Under the pieces are notes generated by a model that was not told the DNA's origin, made no database searches, and was given only the letters and a program-made list of their open reading frames with translations. A stretch of 64,000 nucleotides of DNA from Neostapfia colusana (Eukaryota > Streptophyta > Magnoliopsida > Poales > Poaceae): positions 17,943,501 to 18,007,500 of the forward strand of contig JASWHV010000011.1 of assembly GCA_030760725.1 (NCBI GenBank), written 5' to 3'. Position numbers and translations under genes: made by a program. Of this stretch, positions 34,357 to 45,752 are shown in pieces (positions within the stretch are counted from its first letter, which is position 1; each line of letters opens with the position of its first letter).

Positions 34357-35790
34357 ATCTTGTTTATCATTTGGGGGATCTAGTGCTTGATCATGTGTTT
34401 GGGTCACTTCTTGTAACGAGGATGGGTTACTTGAGTCTTGTATCTCTTGTGGTCTTATGTCACCGAGTGCCATCCTCCTTAATGCCATACATGGTGCCTC
34501 TTCTTCATCTAGTGCACATTGATCAACTTTCTCCCTTTGGGAGCCATTGGTTTCATCAAACACTACGTCACGTACGATCTCAACACAACGGAAGTTTTGT
34601 TGAATACACAATAGGCGTAGATGTTTGAATCATAACCAAGCAAGAAACCTTCATGGGATTTCGAGGCAACTTTTGAAACTTGAGATTTCTTGTTAAGAAT
34701 ATAGCACTTGCTACCAAAGACTCTAAAGTAGGAGATATTTGGTTTGTAACCCGTTAGGAGCTCATAGGGAGTCTTCTTCAAGAGACAATGGAGTTAGAGA
34801 CGGTTTGTGACATGGCAAGCGGTATTCACCGCTTCCGCCCAAAACTGGTCGGATGTCTTGTACCCATCAAGGATTGTCCTTGACACCTCTATTAGAGTTC
34901 GGTTCTTCCTTTCGGCCACTCCATTTTGTTTGGGTGTGTATGGTGCCAAAAACTCGTGCTTGATGCCCTCCCTGTACAAGTACTCTTCTACTTGGGTGTT
35001 CTTGAATTTGGTGCCGTTGTCACTTCTTATATTCTTGATTCTCAAGGAGAACTCATTTTGAGCCCTCCTCAAGAAACTCTTGAGGACACCTTGCCTTTCA
35101 CCCATTTCATGCAAGAAAAATCACCGACAATAAATAGACCATATTTATTACTGCCAATGCTTATGTAAGCAATAGGACCAAAGAGGTCCATGTGGAGCAT
35201 CTCTAGCGGTCTTGTTGTTGTCATCACATTCTTAGCGGGGTGAGCTACTCCAACTTGTTTCCCAGCTTGACATGCGCTACAAGGTGTATCTTTCTCAAAA
35301 AACAACATTCTTAAGACCTCGGACGTGATTACCTTTTAGAAGTTTTTGGAGATTTCTCATACCAACATGGGCTAGCCTAAGATGCCACAGCCAACCCATG
35401 TTAGTTTTTGCCATCAAGCATGTGTCAAGTTGAGCTTTATCTGCAGAAAGTCTACAAGATAAAGCTTTCCTTTGAGCACACCTTTGAAGGCAACTGAGTT
35501 ATCTACTCTTCTAGTGACAATCACGCGTTCGTTACCGAATAAGCAATTAAAACCCATGACACATAATTGAGACATGGATAAAAGATTATAATCTAGTGAA
35601 TCCACATGTATGACATTTGAAATGGTGTGTTATGGAGAAATGGAGATATTACCCATACCTAGTACCCTTCCTTGGCTATTGTCACCGAAATTAATACCTT
35701 GACTTGGATCATTGGTTTCTTCATACTCTACAAACATTTCGCTCCGGTCATGTGGTTGGTGCAGCCACTATCTAGCACCCACTTTGTGCC
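34357..35790 (-). pseudogene. Element E pol: protease and integrase (copia order)
   Basis: Protease LDSGCTNHMTG sits near 35780-35735. The gag-pre-integrase region is about 35600-35300 (LLSMSQLC; CSACQAGKQ). The integrase core has the first Asp in MLHMDLFGP near 35200, the second in IRSDNGTKF near 35030, and Glu in QNGVAERKNRTL near 34940. The C-terminal domain KTPYELLTGYKPN lies near 34775. Integrase before RT is diagnostic of copia. Frameshifts and stops are spread through it, and only the integrase-RT linker remains before the break at 34357. RT and RNase H are absent. Confidence 0.86.
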
Positions 35791-35799
35791 GCCGGAGGA

Positions 35800-36555
35800 G
35801 TATGCCTATAAAACAAGTTTAGGCTTTGGTTTTAGGTACCCAAGCTTGGTTGGGTCCTTTAAGATTAGTGACAAGAGTTTTGGGCACCCATATAGAAGGC
35901 TTTGGGCTCTTGCGGAGTGGTCCAACATATTTTGGAAAGACATAACCAAATTTTCTTTTCATTAATACATAGGATGCATTAAAATCATGGAATAGTGTTA
36001 GGTTGTTATTCTTAGCACTACTAGCATCTTTAGTATATTTATCAAATTTTGACATTTTAGTAGAAGTAGATATATGACATTCAATCATATTTTTGTATGA
36101 TCCTTCTTTCACAAAGGCTATATGCATCTTGTCACTCTTAGATATGTTTGTATTTTGCTTTACTTTTCTCAAATAGACAAGACCATCTTTGATCAAAGGA
36201 GACCTTGCTATTGAGTATGCACTACATGCATACTTAATCTTCTCCTTGTCAACGATGCTACTCTTAGGTGTACTCTTTGCTATGTTAAGTTCCTCTTTTA
36301 AATTAGGTTCAGGTTTTGCACATTTGTAGTTTTTAGTGTTTAACTCTAAACTAGACCAGTTTGCGCTTGTTGAGGGGAGAGAAATAACATTTGACTTGAG
36401 AGTTGCAAATTGTGCTTCAAGATACTTGTGAGCTTTGCTCAAACTAACAATCTCATCTTGGAGAACAACATTTGAACTCTTGAGACTTGAAGAGGTCTCC
36501 TTGCATTTAACAAGTTCAAGTTCAAGTGCCATGTTTTTCTCCCTCTCAAGCTCGA
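35800..36555 (-). pseudogene. Element E gag, C-terminal region
   Basis: Coiled-coil stretch (MALELELVKCKE; SKAHKYLEAQFATL) followed by a Lys/Ser-rich region and the Sirevirus-like end with WVPKTLVTNLKGPNQAWVPK. It is in frame with the coiled-coil reading at 49112-49200 across the element F insertion. Long coiled-coil gags of this kind are typical of the SIRE/Maximus lineage. Confidence 0.75.
36551..36555. repeat. Target site duplication of element F (left, imperfect)
   Basis: CTCGA before the LTR, against CACGA at 49112-49116 after the other LTR: 4 of 5 bases match. Confidence 0.6.
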
Positions 36556-38670
36556 TGTGACACCCGGTTCCGAAAACAGAACCAAGCTAATGCATATGTG
36601 TGCCCAGGATGTTCATCACACATACACATGTAATCCACAAACTGAATTGCGAATATAACCACAAATAAATAGTGTTTAAGTACTTTATTACATTGACTAA
36701 TTGTCTCACTCATGATTGTCTATCTTATTCTTGCAGCGGAAATCTCTGAACGATAGCGAAAACAACTAAACAGCAGCGGCTCCATCTTCAACTCCACAGG
36801 CAAGTTGACGGTAGTTTGCACGCCTAGTACTCCACATGATCCTTGAAGTACTCTTCTCCTATTGCTGGTGTTTATGTGATAATGCAAGGGTGAGTACATG
36901 TCGTACTCAGCAAGTGCAGGAAAAGTATGACATGTAGCTTACAACAAGGTAGGAATAAAAAGGCTCATTGCAGCAAGCAAATTTTATTTCAGAAACATGG
37001 TAAAACAGCAACTATTTCTAGGTGAGTTTAATCCCAATATAAGTAAAACAGCAACATACCTCCATCATAACTCACCGTTCATCAAGTCTCATCCAGCCAT
37101 TAACCTTTCTCAAGTTCATACCATGCTCATAAATATTCATAACCATCTCATATTCATATAACCGAACTCAAACTCATTGTCAAGACTCAAACAGTCCCGA
37201 AACCAATCCCAATGACCATACCATAACCATACCGAATATCCATCCTAAGTTTTCCCTCTAATCATGTGAGTTGGCCAGGCGCTTGTGACCAGAAGCACGG
37301 CTATAATGATAGTTTTACGCTCTACAGAGGTGGCACCACTTTACCCACAAGTTTTTGATTTCGTCACCCGTCGGCGACTGCAGATCCTCCATTATACCAG
37401 TACACGACCATCGGTGTATGGTCAAGAGATCACAAAATAGCCTTTACAAAGGGGCTACTAGATGTATGTACTCACTAAGGTTTCACCAGCAGGCTCGAAT
37501 CACCATTCTCCCACCAACGGGCCCCCTCTTGTGCCATGCAGTTCCCAGGGCAGTCCTATCTCGACTCCCATTCCCCGCGCTTTCCACGGTCCATAACAAG
37601 CTAACAACACACCTAATTAGTCAGCTAAGCCGGACCCATATTTGGCCTTGTGGTGGCACTGTTTTCCTGGCATGTGCTGGCATGAACCGGTCCTTAGATC
37701 TACGGCAAGTAAACCACGATCTCATTCAGCAACATCCACGAACCAAGCTTTCCTAGATCTCTCCCCCCCCCCCCCGATTCCATGCTCAATATCGTCATCA
37801 ATTTCTCATTATCATTATTCATATGAGTGCAGTAGCTAACCATGTTCTAATTCAGCTTCCCATATCCTGTAGATTAAGCGAAGCAAAAGGAAAAACGACC
37901 ATACCCGACTCATCAACTTTCCCGGCGACAAGGATGGTTAACAAAACTAATAAAGTCCTATAAAAGGGTGTCCCATCAAGTTGACTCAAGCATACACGTT
38001 TTCGCAAACAAAACAGTTTCAAAACATGGGATCAATATGGTCAAGGGGCACTTTCCTTGCTCCCGTGGCTCTTGTTGCTCAAGCTTCTCGAAGTCTTGGT
38101 GCTGTAGTTCTTCGTAGATGGTTTCCTGAGCTTGTCCTTCTACTTACGACCATGCACATACAGAATTTACAGCAATCGAACATCACAAACAAACTTTGCT
38201 CAAGATGCACTGGTGTAGATGAATGCAAATCCTATGGTGCTGTTTTATTAAACTAGTTTGTACGTGCTCTTGCATGTTTTAATGGGCTTTCATGGGGTTT
38301 TATGATGAACAAGGGTGTAGGGATCAAGTGTGGACATGGTGATGATCTTGACTCAAGATCTAGATCAATTCCACCATCAAAAACCGATCAAAACATGATC
38401 TGTCCACACGTAAAAGTTTTTGCTCGAAGGGGAGAAGAAAATGGATGTGACGATGTCGTAAGATGAGTAACGAAGACCTACCTTACTTCCCCTATTATCA
38501 TCGGCTCTTTTCCCGCGATGGTGAGGCTCCACGGAGCTTCTACGGTGGCTCACCAGCGACTGAACTCCGGCGAGGGGGGTGTCCAACTCGGCGAGTTGGG
38601 GCTTGGACCTCCAAGTCGCCGACTTGGGACAAAAGAAAAGGAAGTAGTTGCGGCCGGGGGTTTCGGGTTC

Positions 38671-38680
38671 TATTTATAAG
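38671..38680 (-). promoter_or_regulatory. Element F LTR TATA box
   Basis: Minus strand CTTATAAATA, downstream of the U3 array in element orientation; same context as in D and in the other LTR at 48201-48210. Confidence 0.68.
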
Positions 38681-38875
38681 GGGAAAAAGAGGAGTCCTAC
38701 TCCAATTGGAGCTCAAATAAGATTCCTATTCAATTTGTTTTGGATCTTAACAAACTTATCTCAAATTGATTTGGTGCGGCAGCAATGTGGGGGAAATTGT
38801 GTTGGTACCCTCAGTATCGGGTATCCCCGCGCTCAGGCAGAAAAACCCACCTAAGGACCTCGTATCCCCGCAGGG

Positions 38876-39470
38876 GTGAACTCCGGAGGCGCCACGTGTG
38901 CAGCGGGGGCCGGTCCTTGCATCTCCTCAGAGGCGAGCTCCGGACCTGCCACGTGGCCACTGCCAGGGTGAGCTCCAAAGACACCACGTGTCTAGCGGGG
39001 CCGGACCTCTCGGAGGCGAGCTCCGAGGGTGACACATGTCCAGTGAGGCCGAACCTCTCGGAGGCGAGCTCCGAGGGTGACACGTGTCCAGTGGGGCCGG
39101 ACCTCTTGGGATGTGAGCTCTGAGGGTGACACATTTCCAGCGGGGCCGGACCTCTCGGAGGCGAGCTCCGAGGGTGACACGTGTCCAGCGGGGCCGGACC
39201 TCTCGGAGGAGAGCTCCGAGGGTGACACGTGTCCCACGGGGCCAGGCCTCGCTTCTCCTCAGAGGCGAGCTCCGAGGGCGACACATGTCCCGCGGGGCCG
39301 GTCCTCACCCCATCCGTAGGGGTGAGCTCCGCGGGCGCGACGTGTTCCGCGGTGCCGGACCTCACCCCCCTCCGCAGGGGTGAGCTCCGTGGGCGCCATG
39401 TGTCCTGCAGTGCCGGACCTCACCCCCTCCGCAGGGGTGAGCTCCGCGGGCGCCACGCGTCAACCGGGCC
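38876..39470 (-). repeat. ~48-bp GC-rich tandem array with ACGTG cores (3' LTR)
   Basis: About twelve units of 46-58 bp, built on GAGCTCCGAGGGTGACACGT plus GTCCAGCGGGGCCGGACCTC. Seven units keep an ACGTG core, several as palindromic GACACGTGTC, which fits G-box/ABRE (ACGTGTC) sites. Long ORFs across it are repeat artefacts. The array starts about 170 bp from the LTR edge, the same offset as the different array in D. Confidence 0.85.
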
Positions 39471-39576
39471 GGGGAAAGTGTCGACAGCACTCTTCGGCAA
39501 ATTGGAATTGGCTATTTCAGCTATCTTTCTCCCATTCCCCATCATTTTTATGATTCTTTCTCCAGATCTACTTCTT

Positions 39577-42540
39577 TTATAATGTTTCTCTATATGAAAA
39601 AAATGTATGCATGCAGGGAAATGAATTTGAGGGTGTTACAAACCTTCCCTGCTTAAATTGAATCTCGCCCTCGAGATTCGATAGAGTAGAGAATAGATGA
39701 GGGAATTCTGCCTTGCGGTCTTCCTCACGCTCCCACGTAGTTTCGGCTTCCGTGTGATGGCTCAATTGTACCTTGCACCAACGGATCACTTTGTTCCTCG
39801 TGACCCTTTCCTTCACGTCCAAAATTTCGACGGGGTGCTCCACATAGGTCAGATCCTCTTGAAGCTCGAGCTCATCCATCGGTCCTTGTTCTTCTGGTAT
39901 TCTAAAGCACTTCTTGATTTGGGATACGTGAAACACGTCGTGTACGTTGGAGAGGTGCGTTGGCAGCTCTAGTTGATAGGCTACTTCTTCTCGCTTGCCC
40001 ACAATCTTAAATGGCCAGATGTAGCGAGCTGCTAATTTGGCCTTGATGTTGAACCGTCGTTGGCCTCGGATAGGTGATATCTTAAGGTACACGAAGTTTC
40101 CTACTTCGAAGGTCAATCATCTTTGCCTATTGTCCGCATAAACTTTTTGTCGTGACTGAGCAGCCTTCAAATTTTCTCGTATCGTTTGGACTTGCTTTTC
40201 AGCGTCTTCCAGCACTTCGGGTCCAAAAACTTGGCTCTTTCCGGTCTCATTCCAGAACAGCGGCGTTCTACACCGTCGACCATACAATGCTTCGAAAGGT
40301 GACATCTTCAAGCTGGCTTGATAGCTGTTGTTGTATGAGAATTCAGCATACGGCAAGTTCCTATCCCAACTACGCCCATGTTTCAAGGCGCAAGCTCTCA
40401 ACATGTCTTCCAAAATTTGATTTGTCCTCTCAGTTTGCCCGTCAGTTTGCGGGTGGTAAGCGGAGCTGAAGTTCAGCCGTGTACCCATGGCTTCATGCAG
40501 CTTCTTCCAGAACCTATAGGTAAATTGAGAACTCCGATCTGAAACTATCCTCCTCGGAACTCTATGGTGACACATGATTTGCTCCATATAAAGCTCGGCT
40601 AGTTCTGCGACGCGGTACGTGGTTCTAACAGTAAGGAAATGGGCTGTTTTCGTCAATCGGTCCACAATAACCCAAATGGAGTCGTAACCTAACCGAGTAC
40701 GTGGCAATCCGACAATGAAATCCATGCTGATGTCTTCCCACTTCCACTCGGGTACTTTCAATGGCTGCAAAAGTCCAGCGGGTCTTTGATGTTCGACCTT
40801 TACCCGTTGGCACGTGTCGCATAAGGCAACATATTCAGCTATGTCTCTTTTCATACCATCCCACCAATAGCAAGTTTTCAGGTCCTTGTACATCTTTGTA
40901 CAGCCGGGATGTATGGAATAAGGTGAGTCATGTGCCTCCTTTAATATCGTGTCGCGGATGTGCTTCACGTTAGGCATACAAATCCTTTTCCCTAAACAAA
41001 GCATGCCCTTCTCGTCTTCCTTGAAATCCTTTTCTCTGCCTTGTCGGATTCTTTCCTTGATCTCCTTGATTTCCTCATCCGTTGCTTGGCCATCTCGTAT
41101 CTCTTGTTCCAGCGAAGAGTTGAGTTCTATCACTTCCATCTCGTTCAATAACCCGAGATGTAACCGTTCGAACTCCTTGCGTAGCTCGGGCGGTAGCTCC
41201 CGAACTGTGAGTTGGTGACATGCTCTCTGTCGGCTCAACTCATCAGCTACTACATTGTCCTTTCCGGGGTGATAGTTGATTCCAACATCATAATCCTTGA
41301 TGAGTTCCAACCATCGACGTTGCCTCAAATTCAGATCCGTTTGCGTGAATATATACTTGAGGCTTTTGTGATCCGTATAGATCTCACATCGGTGGCCAAG
41401 GATATAATGCCTCCAAATCATTAAGGCATGTACCACGGCTGCAAGTTCCAAGTCATGTGTGGGGTAATTCAGCTCGTGTTTCTTTAGTTGTCTCGACGCA
41501 CAGGCTACCACTTGTCCTTCTTGCATGAGCACACATCCAAGCCCTTGTCTTGATGCATCACAATATATATCGAAACTCTTGCCCACGTCCGGCAATACTA
41601 AAACCGGCACTGTGGTTAGTCTTTTCTTGAGCTCCTCAAAGCTTTCTTGGCACACTGGTGTCCACTGAAATGCTTTGCCCTTCATTAGCAATTAAGTCAT
41701 AGGCTTCGCTATTTTGGACAAATCCTTGATGAACCGTTCGTTAGTATCCAGCCATCCCAAGGAAAATCCGAATATCTGTCACATTCTGCGGTTGGTTCCA
41801 CTTCAGAACATCTCCCACTTTTCCGGATCAACCGATACTCCTCTCTCGGAGATGATGTGGCCTAGGAACGATATCTCCTTTAGCCAAAAGTGACACTTGC
41901 TGAACTTGGCATACAATTGATGCTTTCGCAGATTCTGCAATGTCAATCTCAAATGTTCTTCATGTTCTTCCTCGCTTTTTGAATACACCATGATATTGTC
42001 AATGAAAACCACGACGAACATGTCCAAGTACTCCATGAAGACCTTATTCATGAGGTACATAAAATATGCGGGTGCATTCGTTAACCCAAAAGACATAACG
42101 GTATATTCATACGAAACATACCGTGTTCAAAATGCAGTCTTGGGTATGTCGGATGGCTTAATCTTCAGCTGGAAGTATCCCGACCGAAGATCAATCTTGG
42201 AGAAAATTCGGGCACCTTTCATTTGGTCGAACAGGTCCTCTATACGGGGCAGCGGGTATTTATTCTTGATCGTTACCTCATTGAGAGACCTATAATCCAC
42301 ACACATCCTTTGGGTCTCATCCTTTTTGTCTACGAAGAGCACAGGGGCTACCCACGGTGACGAGCTCGGGCGTATAAAACCCTTTTCTAGTTGCTCCTGA
42401 ATTTGCTTCTTAAGTTCCACTAGTTCATTAACGGGCATCCTATATGGCCTTTTTGCTATTGGTGCAGTTCCAGGTACTAAATCAATGGCAAACTCTATGT
42501 CCCGGCCAGGTGGCATACCTGGAAGTTCTTCTGGGAACAC
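39577..42540 (-). pseudogene. Element F pol: RT, RNase H, integrase, chromodomain-like tail
   Basis: One main frame from RT (PPGRDIEFAIDLVPG near 42500) to the tail, which reads through the polypurine tract into the LTR at 39577. RT FIDN near 41995 replaces the catalytic FIDD. A frameshift lies near 41805, with stops at about 42127, 41695 and 40117. RNase H: YCDASRQGLG near 41560. The integrase HHCC finger is about 40930-40810, with Asp in MDFIVGLP, Asp in VSDRSSQF and Glu in GQTERTNQ. The tail has GQRRFNIKAKLA, HVSQIKKCF, EILDVKERV and AETTWERE. It is much less decayed than D; the Asp-to-Asn change alone should stop cDNA synthesis. Confidence 0.92.
39641..39655 (-). other. Element F polypurine tract
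   Basis: Minus strand AAGCAGGGAAGGTT directly before the 3' LTR start. Confidence 0.75.
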
Positions 42541-43424
42541 TCTAGAAATTCTTGAACCACCGGAATGCTTTTCAATGTTGCTTCTTCGACGTGGTTCAAC
42601 GCTGCTTTCTCGGTTGCCGGTTGGGCTTACTCGAACTCAATACGAGTACTGTGCTCATTTGTCAACTGCACGCTCCTCTCAGCACATTGAATTACTCCGT
42701 TGTGCTTGCTTAACCAATCCATTCCATGTATTATATCAATCCCTTGGGAATCAAAGACAATAAGGTTGGCAAGAAAGTCTACACCCCTTATTTTTAGGTT
42801 TACTTTCGGACATACTATATTAGTCCTCATCTCTCCACTCGGAGAATTAACCAACATAGTGTGTTTCATCTGTGATATGGGCAGATTATACTTGGCAACA
42901 TACTTGGATGATATGAATTAATGCGATGCTCTGGAATCAATTAAAGCAGTGGCTGGGTTGTAGTTGGCAAGGAACATACCAATCACGACATCCTCAGCTT
43001 GTTGCGCTTCCTCAGCGGAGACATGATTCACATTGCCCCGAGCGTAGTTCTGCTTCCCACGGTTTCCTTGCGTAGCTCCTCCATTCGGCCGATGGTTCTG
43101 TTTTGGTGCGTTGGTCGGCCGTCCAAGGCCTTTCTTCGGGCATTGACTTGCAAAGTGTCCCGCCTCTCCGCATGAAAAGCATGCTTTGTTTCCCAAATCA
43201 GTAGGAACGTTGGGGCGAGGCTGGTTTTGGGCATAGGAGCCCATGTTGGGACGGGGCGCAGGAGGCAAAGGCATACGAGGTGCTGGCATAACAGGACGTT
43301 GCTGCGGTGGTTGATTAGGGCGAGGTGGGTTTGCATGGCGGAAAGTAGAAGCGGACGAGTCATACTGTGGTGCAGCTGGGGGCATGAAACAGGGACGTAT
43401 ATTTCTCCCTTGTTTATGAGGACA
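42541..43424 (-). pseudogene. Element F gag C-terminus and protease
   Basis: Resumes after the insert with GRNIRPCFMPPA, a Pro-rich stretch and the CCHC knuckle CFSCGEAGHFASQC (about 43175-43134). The protease has IDSRASH in place of the DSGASH active site near 42925, followed by a stop and then GIDIIHGMDWL near 42725. The reading frame differs from that of RT, implying a frameshift near 42600. The Gly-to-Arg change should disable the protease. Confidence 0.85.
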
Positions 43425-44275
43425 TATCTCCTTTGCATACAATGCAAGGACCGATCACTAGAGCACGTGCAAGACAATTGGATCTCCAGGTACGTTCTAA
43501 CCTTGTCAATTGTTTTTCAGAACTTACGCTTGTTTCCATGCATGTTTTATTGATTAGGAACAATGGAGAGGACCAGCAAGGGCTGGGAGGAGTCCAAGGA
43601 ATCAAGGAGGAGAAGATAGGACGTGCACACCAAGGAGGAACCCAAGTACAACTCGACTTCGACTCCACCTCGGGTTCCAGGTGCTGCCTTCACCAAAACT
43701 GATGTCCCGGACACATACGGAGTCGGATTTGGACGTTCTATATATGGTTGGAACAGTGATTTCATAAATCTTCCAATGGAACCAGCCCCACCTCAAAATT
43801 CCTTCTAAGTTGACGGGAATCAGCAAAACAAGTGGGCGTCCAGAATCTATCCGGTGCTGCGCCACCGCTTTTTGGGCTGCTGGCCCGTGTATCGTGTGGA
43901 AGCCCATTAGGGTTGCTTCCAGGGGTCTTGCACACCACTAAACTCCTTTTTATACAGCAGCCGTCACCACATTAGGGTGGGTTTTTGCTTAGTTACAATC
44001 TGTCATTGAACAGTGTCGCCGATCATCGGTTGTGAGACCCCAAATTCGTGATCAATTCAGTTTTTGATTGCAACTTCTCTGTTCTTGCTTGTGTTCTTGA
44101 TTGCGCTTGCAGGGATAAGATTTCGTGGCGAGGTCATTCGTGTGACACGGGTGATAACCAACGGAGCAGTGGTGTAGTGATTGTGGGGTTTCGTTCGTTC
44201 GGAGCCTTGGATCATCAACGTCGAGATCTCCACCCAATCAAGTTTGCCCTACCTATCGGAAGATCGGGACTCATC
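43425..44275 (+). mobile_element. Foreign insert in element F gag (LTR-retrotransposon remnant, plus)
   Basis: About 850 bp interrupting gag between motif RPYQPQVIGG and motif GRNIRPCF. On the plus strand, 43441 has GPITRARARQLDLQ, a motif I associate with the ends of plant retrotransposon proteins. It is followed by an intron-like GTACGT...TTGATTAG (about 43492-43558) and a basic reading to 43808. The rest resembles a short LTR: TTTTTATACAGC near 43950 and TGAGACCCC near 44031. It is probably a non-autonomous or fragmentary element. Ends are approximate, and I could not see clean TG/CA ends. Confidence 0.45.
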
Positions 44276-45095
44276 CTCCTATCACTTGTGGCTGGTATGG
44301 CCTCTTCCTCTTTCCCTCTTGCTCGATATCACGGATCTTGCTCTCAACCACTATAGCCTTGTCAACGAGCTTCTAGAGGTTTGCATAATCATTGTTGAGC
44401 AGTTGAACTTGGATCTCATTGTTCAACCCTCTCATGAACAAGTATTGCTTCCTTTGATCTGAGTTGACGTCTTCGGGAGCATACCTTGACAGCTGCGTGA
44501 ACTTGTTGAGGTACTCATTCACGCTCTTCCTTCCTTGGCAGAGACTTTCAAACTCTTGCCTTTTAAGCATCATGACTCGAGCAGGGACGCAATGAGAGCG
44601 AAAACTCTCCTTGAATTCAGCCCAAGTGATAGTCTCCTGGTTGTCATGAGCATTGCAAAGGGCGTCCCACCAGTCAGCGGCTGTTCCCATAAGTTGGTGC
44701 GATGCGAAGAGAACTTTCTCCCGATCATTGCACTGAACTATAGCAAGCTACTTTTCCATGGATTTCAACCAATCATCAGCCTCCATGGGATCATTAGCTT
44801 GTGCAAAAGTAGGCGGTCGAGTCCTCATGTACTCTCTCAATCTGTTTTGAGCCGGCGGTGGTGGTGGTGGTGGTGCAGGAACGGGGTTAGGATTGTAGTG
44901 GCTATTGGCTTGCAGCTGTTCCAAAGTTTGTATCATAGTTTGCACGAGCTGGTTCTGCATAGCTATCAACCGTTCAAGGTTGTTTGCATCAGCCCAGGGG
45001 TTAGCATTTTCAGGAACTTCAATGTTTCCATCCTCTTGTGGTTCATGGTTGCCACGAACGTTCCTCCTTTGGCGGCTGGCGTTTTCCCTCACCAT
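44276..45095 (-). pseudogene. Element F gag, N-terminal part
   Basis: Start at 45095 (MVRENASRQRRN), chosen because ATG directly follows CTCTCTCTCACAG. It has an acidic region, a poly-Pro stretch near 44850, and the Gag core with WLKSMEK and then a stop at about 44748. The core continues with VLFASHQLMGTAADWW, FTQLSRYAPEDV and a stop near 44373. It is similar to the gag of B (VLFASHQLYGSAADRW). It is interrupted at about 44276 by the foreign insert. Confidence 0.88.
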
Positions 45096-45396
45096 CTGTG
45101 AGAGAGAGTTGGGTAGAATAGGAAAGAGAAGTTTAGATTGATCCCCCCAACTATATGTGTCATGGAGCATGAACTAAATATCTTCTTCTATTTATTTCAG
45201 ACTTATATGAGGATGTGAACACATGCCGAAGCATCTCACATCTCTCTACTATGTGTGGATGTGGACTTCTGCCGAGGCGTCCCACAACTCAAACAAGCAC
45301 ACGAACACAAGCAATCATCGAAAAAGTTCAACACACCACTCCTATTCACGCTACTACGATTTAAACGTTCCTATTACAGCTTATTCAATAGGAATA
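45096..45396 (-). other. Spacer between aORF and gag in element F
   Basis: A 300-bp gap homologous to 28207-28470 of D. It ends in the strongest acceptor-like tract of the window, CCAACTCTCTCTCACAG, flush with the gag ATG. Confidence 0.6.
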
Positions 45397-45525
45397 CTAA
45401 ACATAATCACGTGAACTGGTGCTGTTCCCGCCGTGTGATGGGGGTGGTCCATCGGACACCTCAATGGGGTTAAGTGTACTCCCACGTGGTGGTGAACGAG
45501 TACTCGTGCTCCTGATCACCGGCAT
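45397..45525 (-). pseudogene. Element F additional ORF, internally deleted (42 aa)
   Basis: Start at 45525, ATG directly after GTCCTATTTATAG. It reads MPVIRSTSTRSPPRGSTLNP, then IEVSDGPPPSHGGNSTSSRD and a stop. It corresponds to the two ends of the element D aORF, with ~845 bp missing between two copies of ATGGACCA. The remaining frame is open, but it is unknown whether the peptide matters. Confidence 0.6.
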
Positions 45526-45752
45526 CTATAAATAGGACATAAGAAACTTTAGAGAAGGAAGAAAATACTTCAAAGCTTCAGAAGCTATGAAGCACGAAAG
45601 AAAAGGTGTTGCTGTCCAACAGAAGAGAAAAAGGGGGGCTGAAAATAGCATTTTACGGTGGCTGAATTGACAAGAAAAGTGCAGCAGCAAGCAATTTTCG
45701 AAAATAGCAGTTTCGAGGGGTGTTCCTATGTGTATTAGAGTGTCCATTCTAC
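45526..45752 (-). other. Element F leader (truncated at its 5' side)
   Basis: Matches 27005-27229 of D, ending in GTAGAATGGACACTCTAATA at the break. The primer site and about 40 leader bases expected beyond 45752 are absent. Confidence 0.7.

Larger units (their letters stand above)
34357..36555 (-). mobile_element. Element E, 3' segment: Sirevirus-like Ty1/copia
   Basis: Minus-strand copia sequence holding the gag C-terminal region, protease and integrase. It is truncated at 34357 before RT, where it meets the 3' LTR of D. It is continuous in sense with 49112-51857 once element F is removed. Confidence 0.85.
36556..39640 (-). repeat. Element F 3' LTR
   Basis: A 3085-bp LTR matching 46096-49111 with scattered differences and a longer tandem array. 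It contains a poly-C run near 37761, a TATA box at 38671-38680 and the U3 array at 38876-39470. Confidence 0.93.

Noticed and set aside
37757..37775. Poly-C run in the F LTR as a functional signal
   Set aside because: The partner LTR has a shorter run near 47299; ordinary mononucleotide slippage explains it.
38811..39365. 184-codon minus-strand ORF and several overlapping ORFs in the F LTRs
   Set aside because: They are frames through the GC-rich ~48-bp tandem repeat, open in most frames; the partner LTR does not keep the same protein.
38876..39470. CRISPR array
   Set aside because: Direct repeats without unique spacers, inside a eukaryotic LTR.
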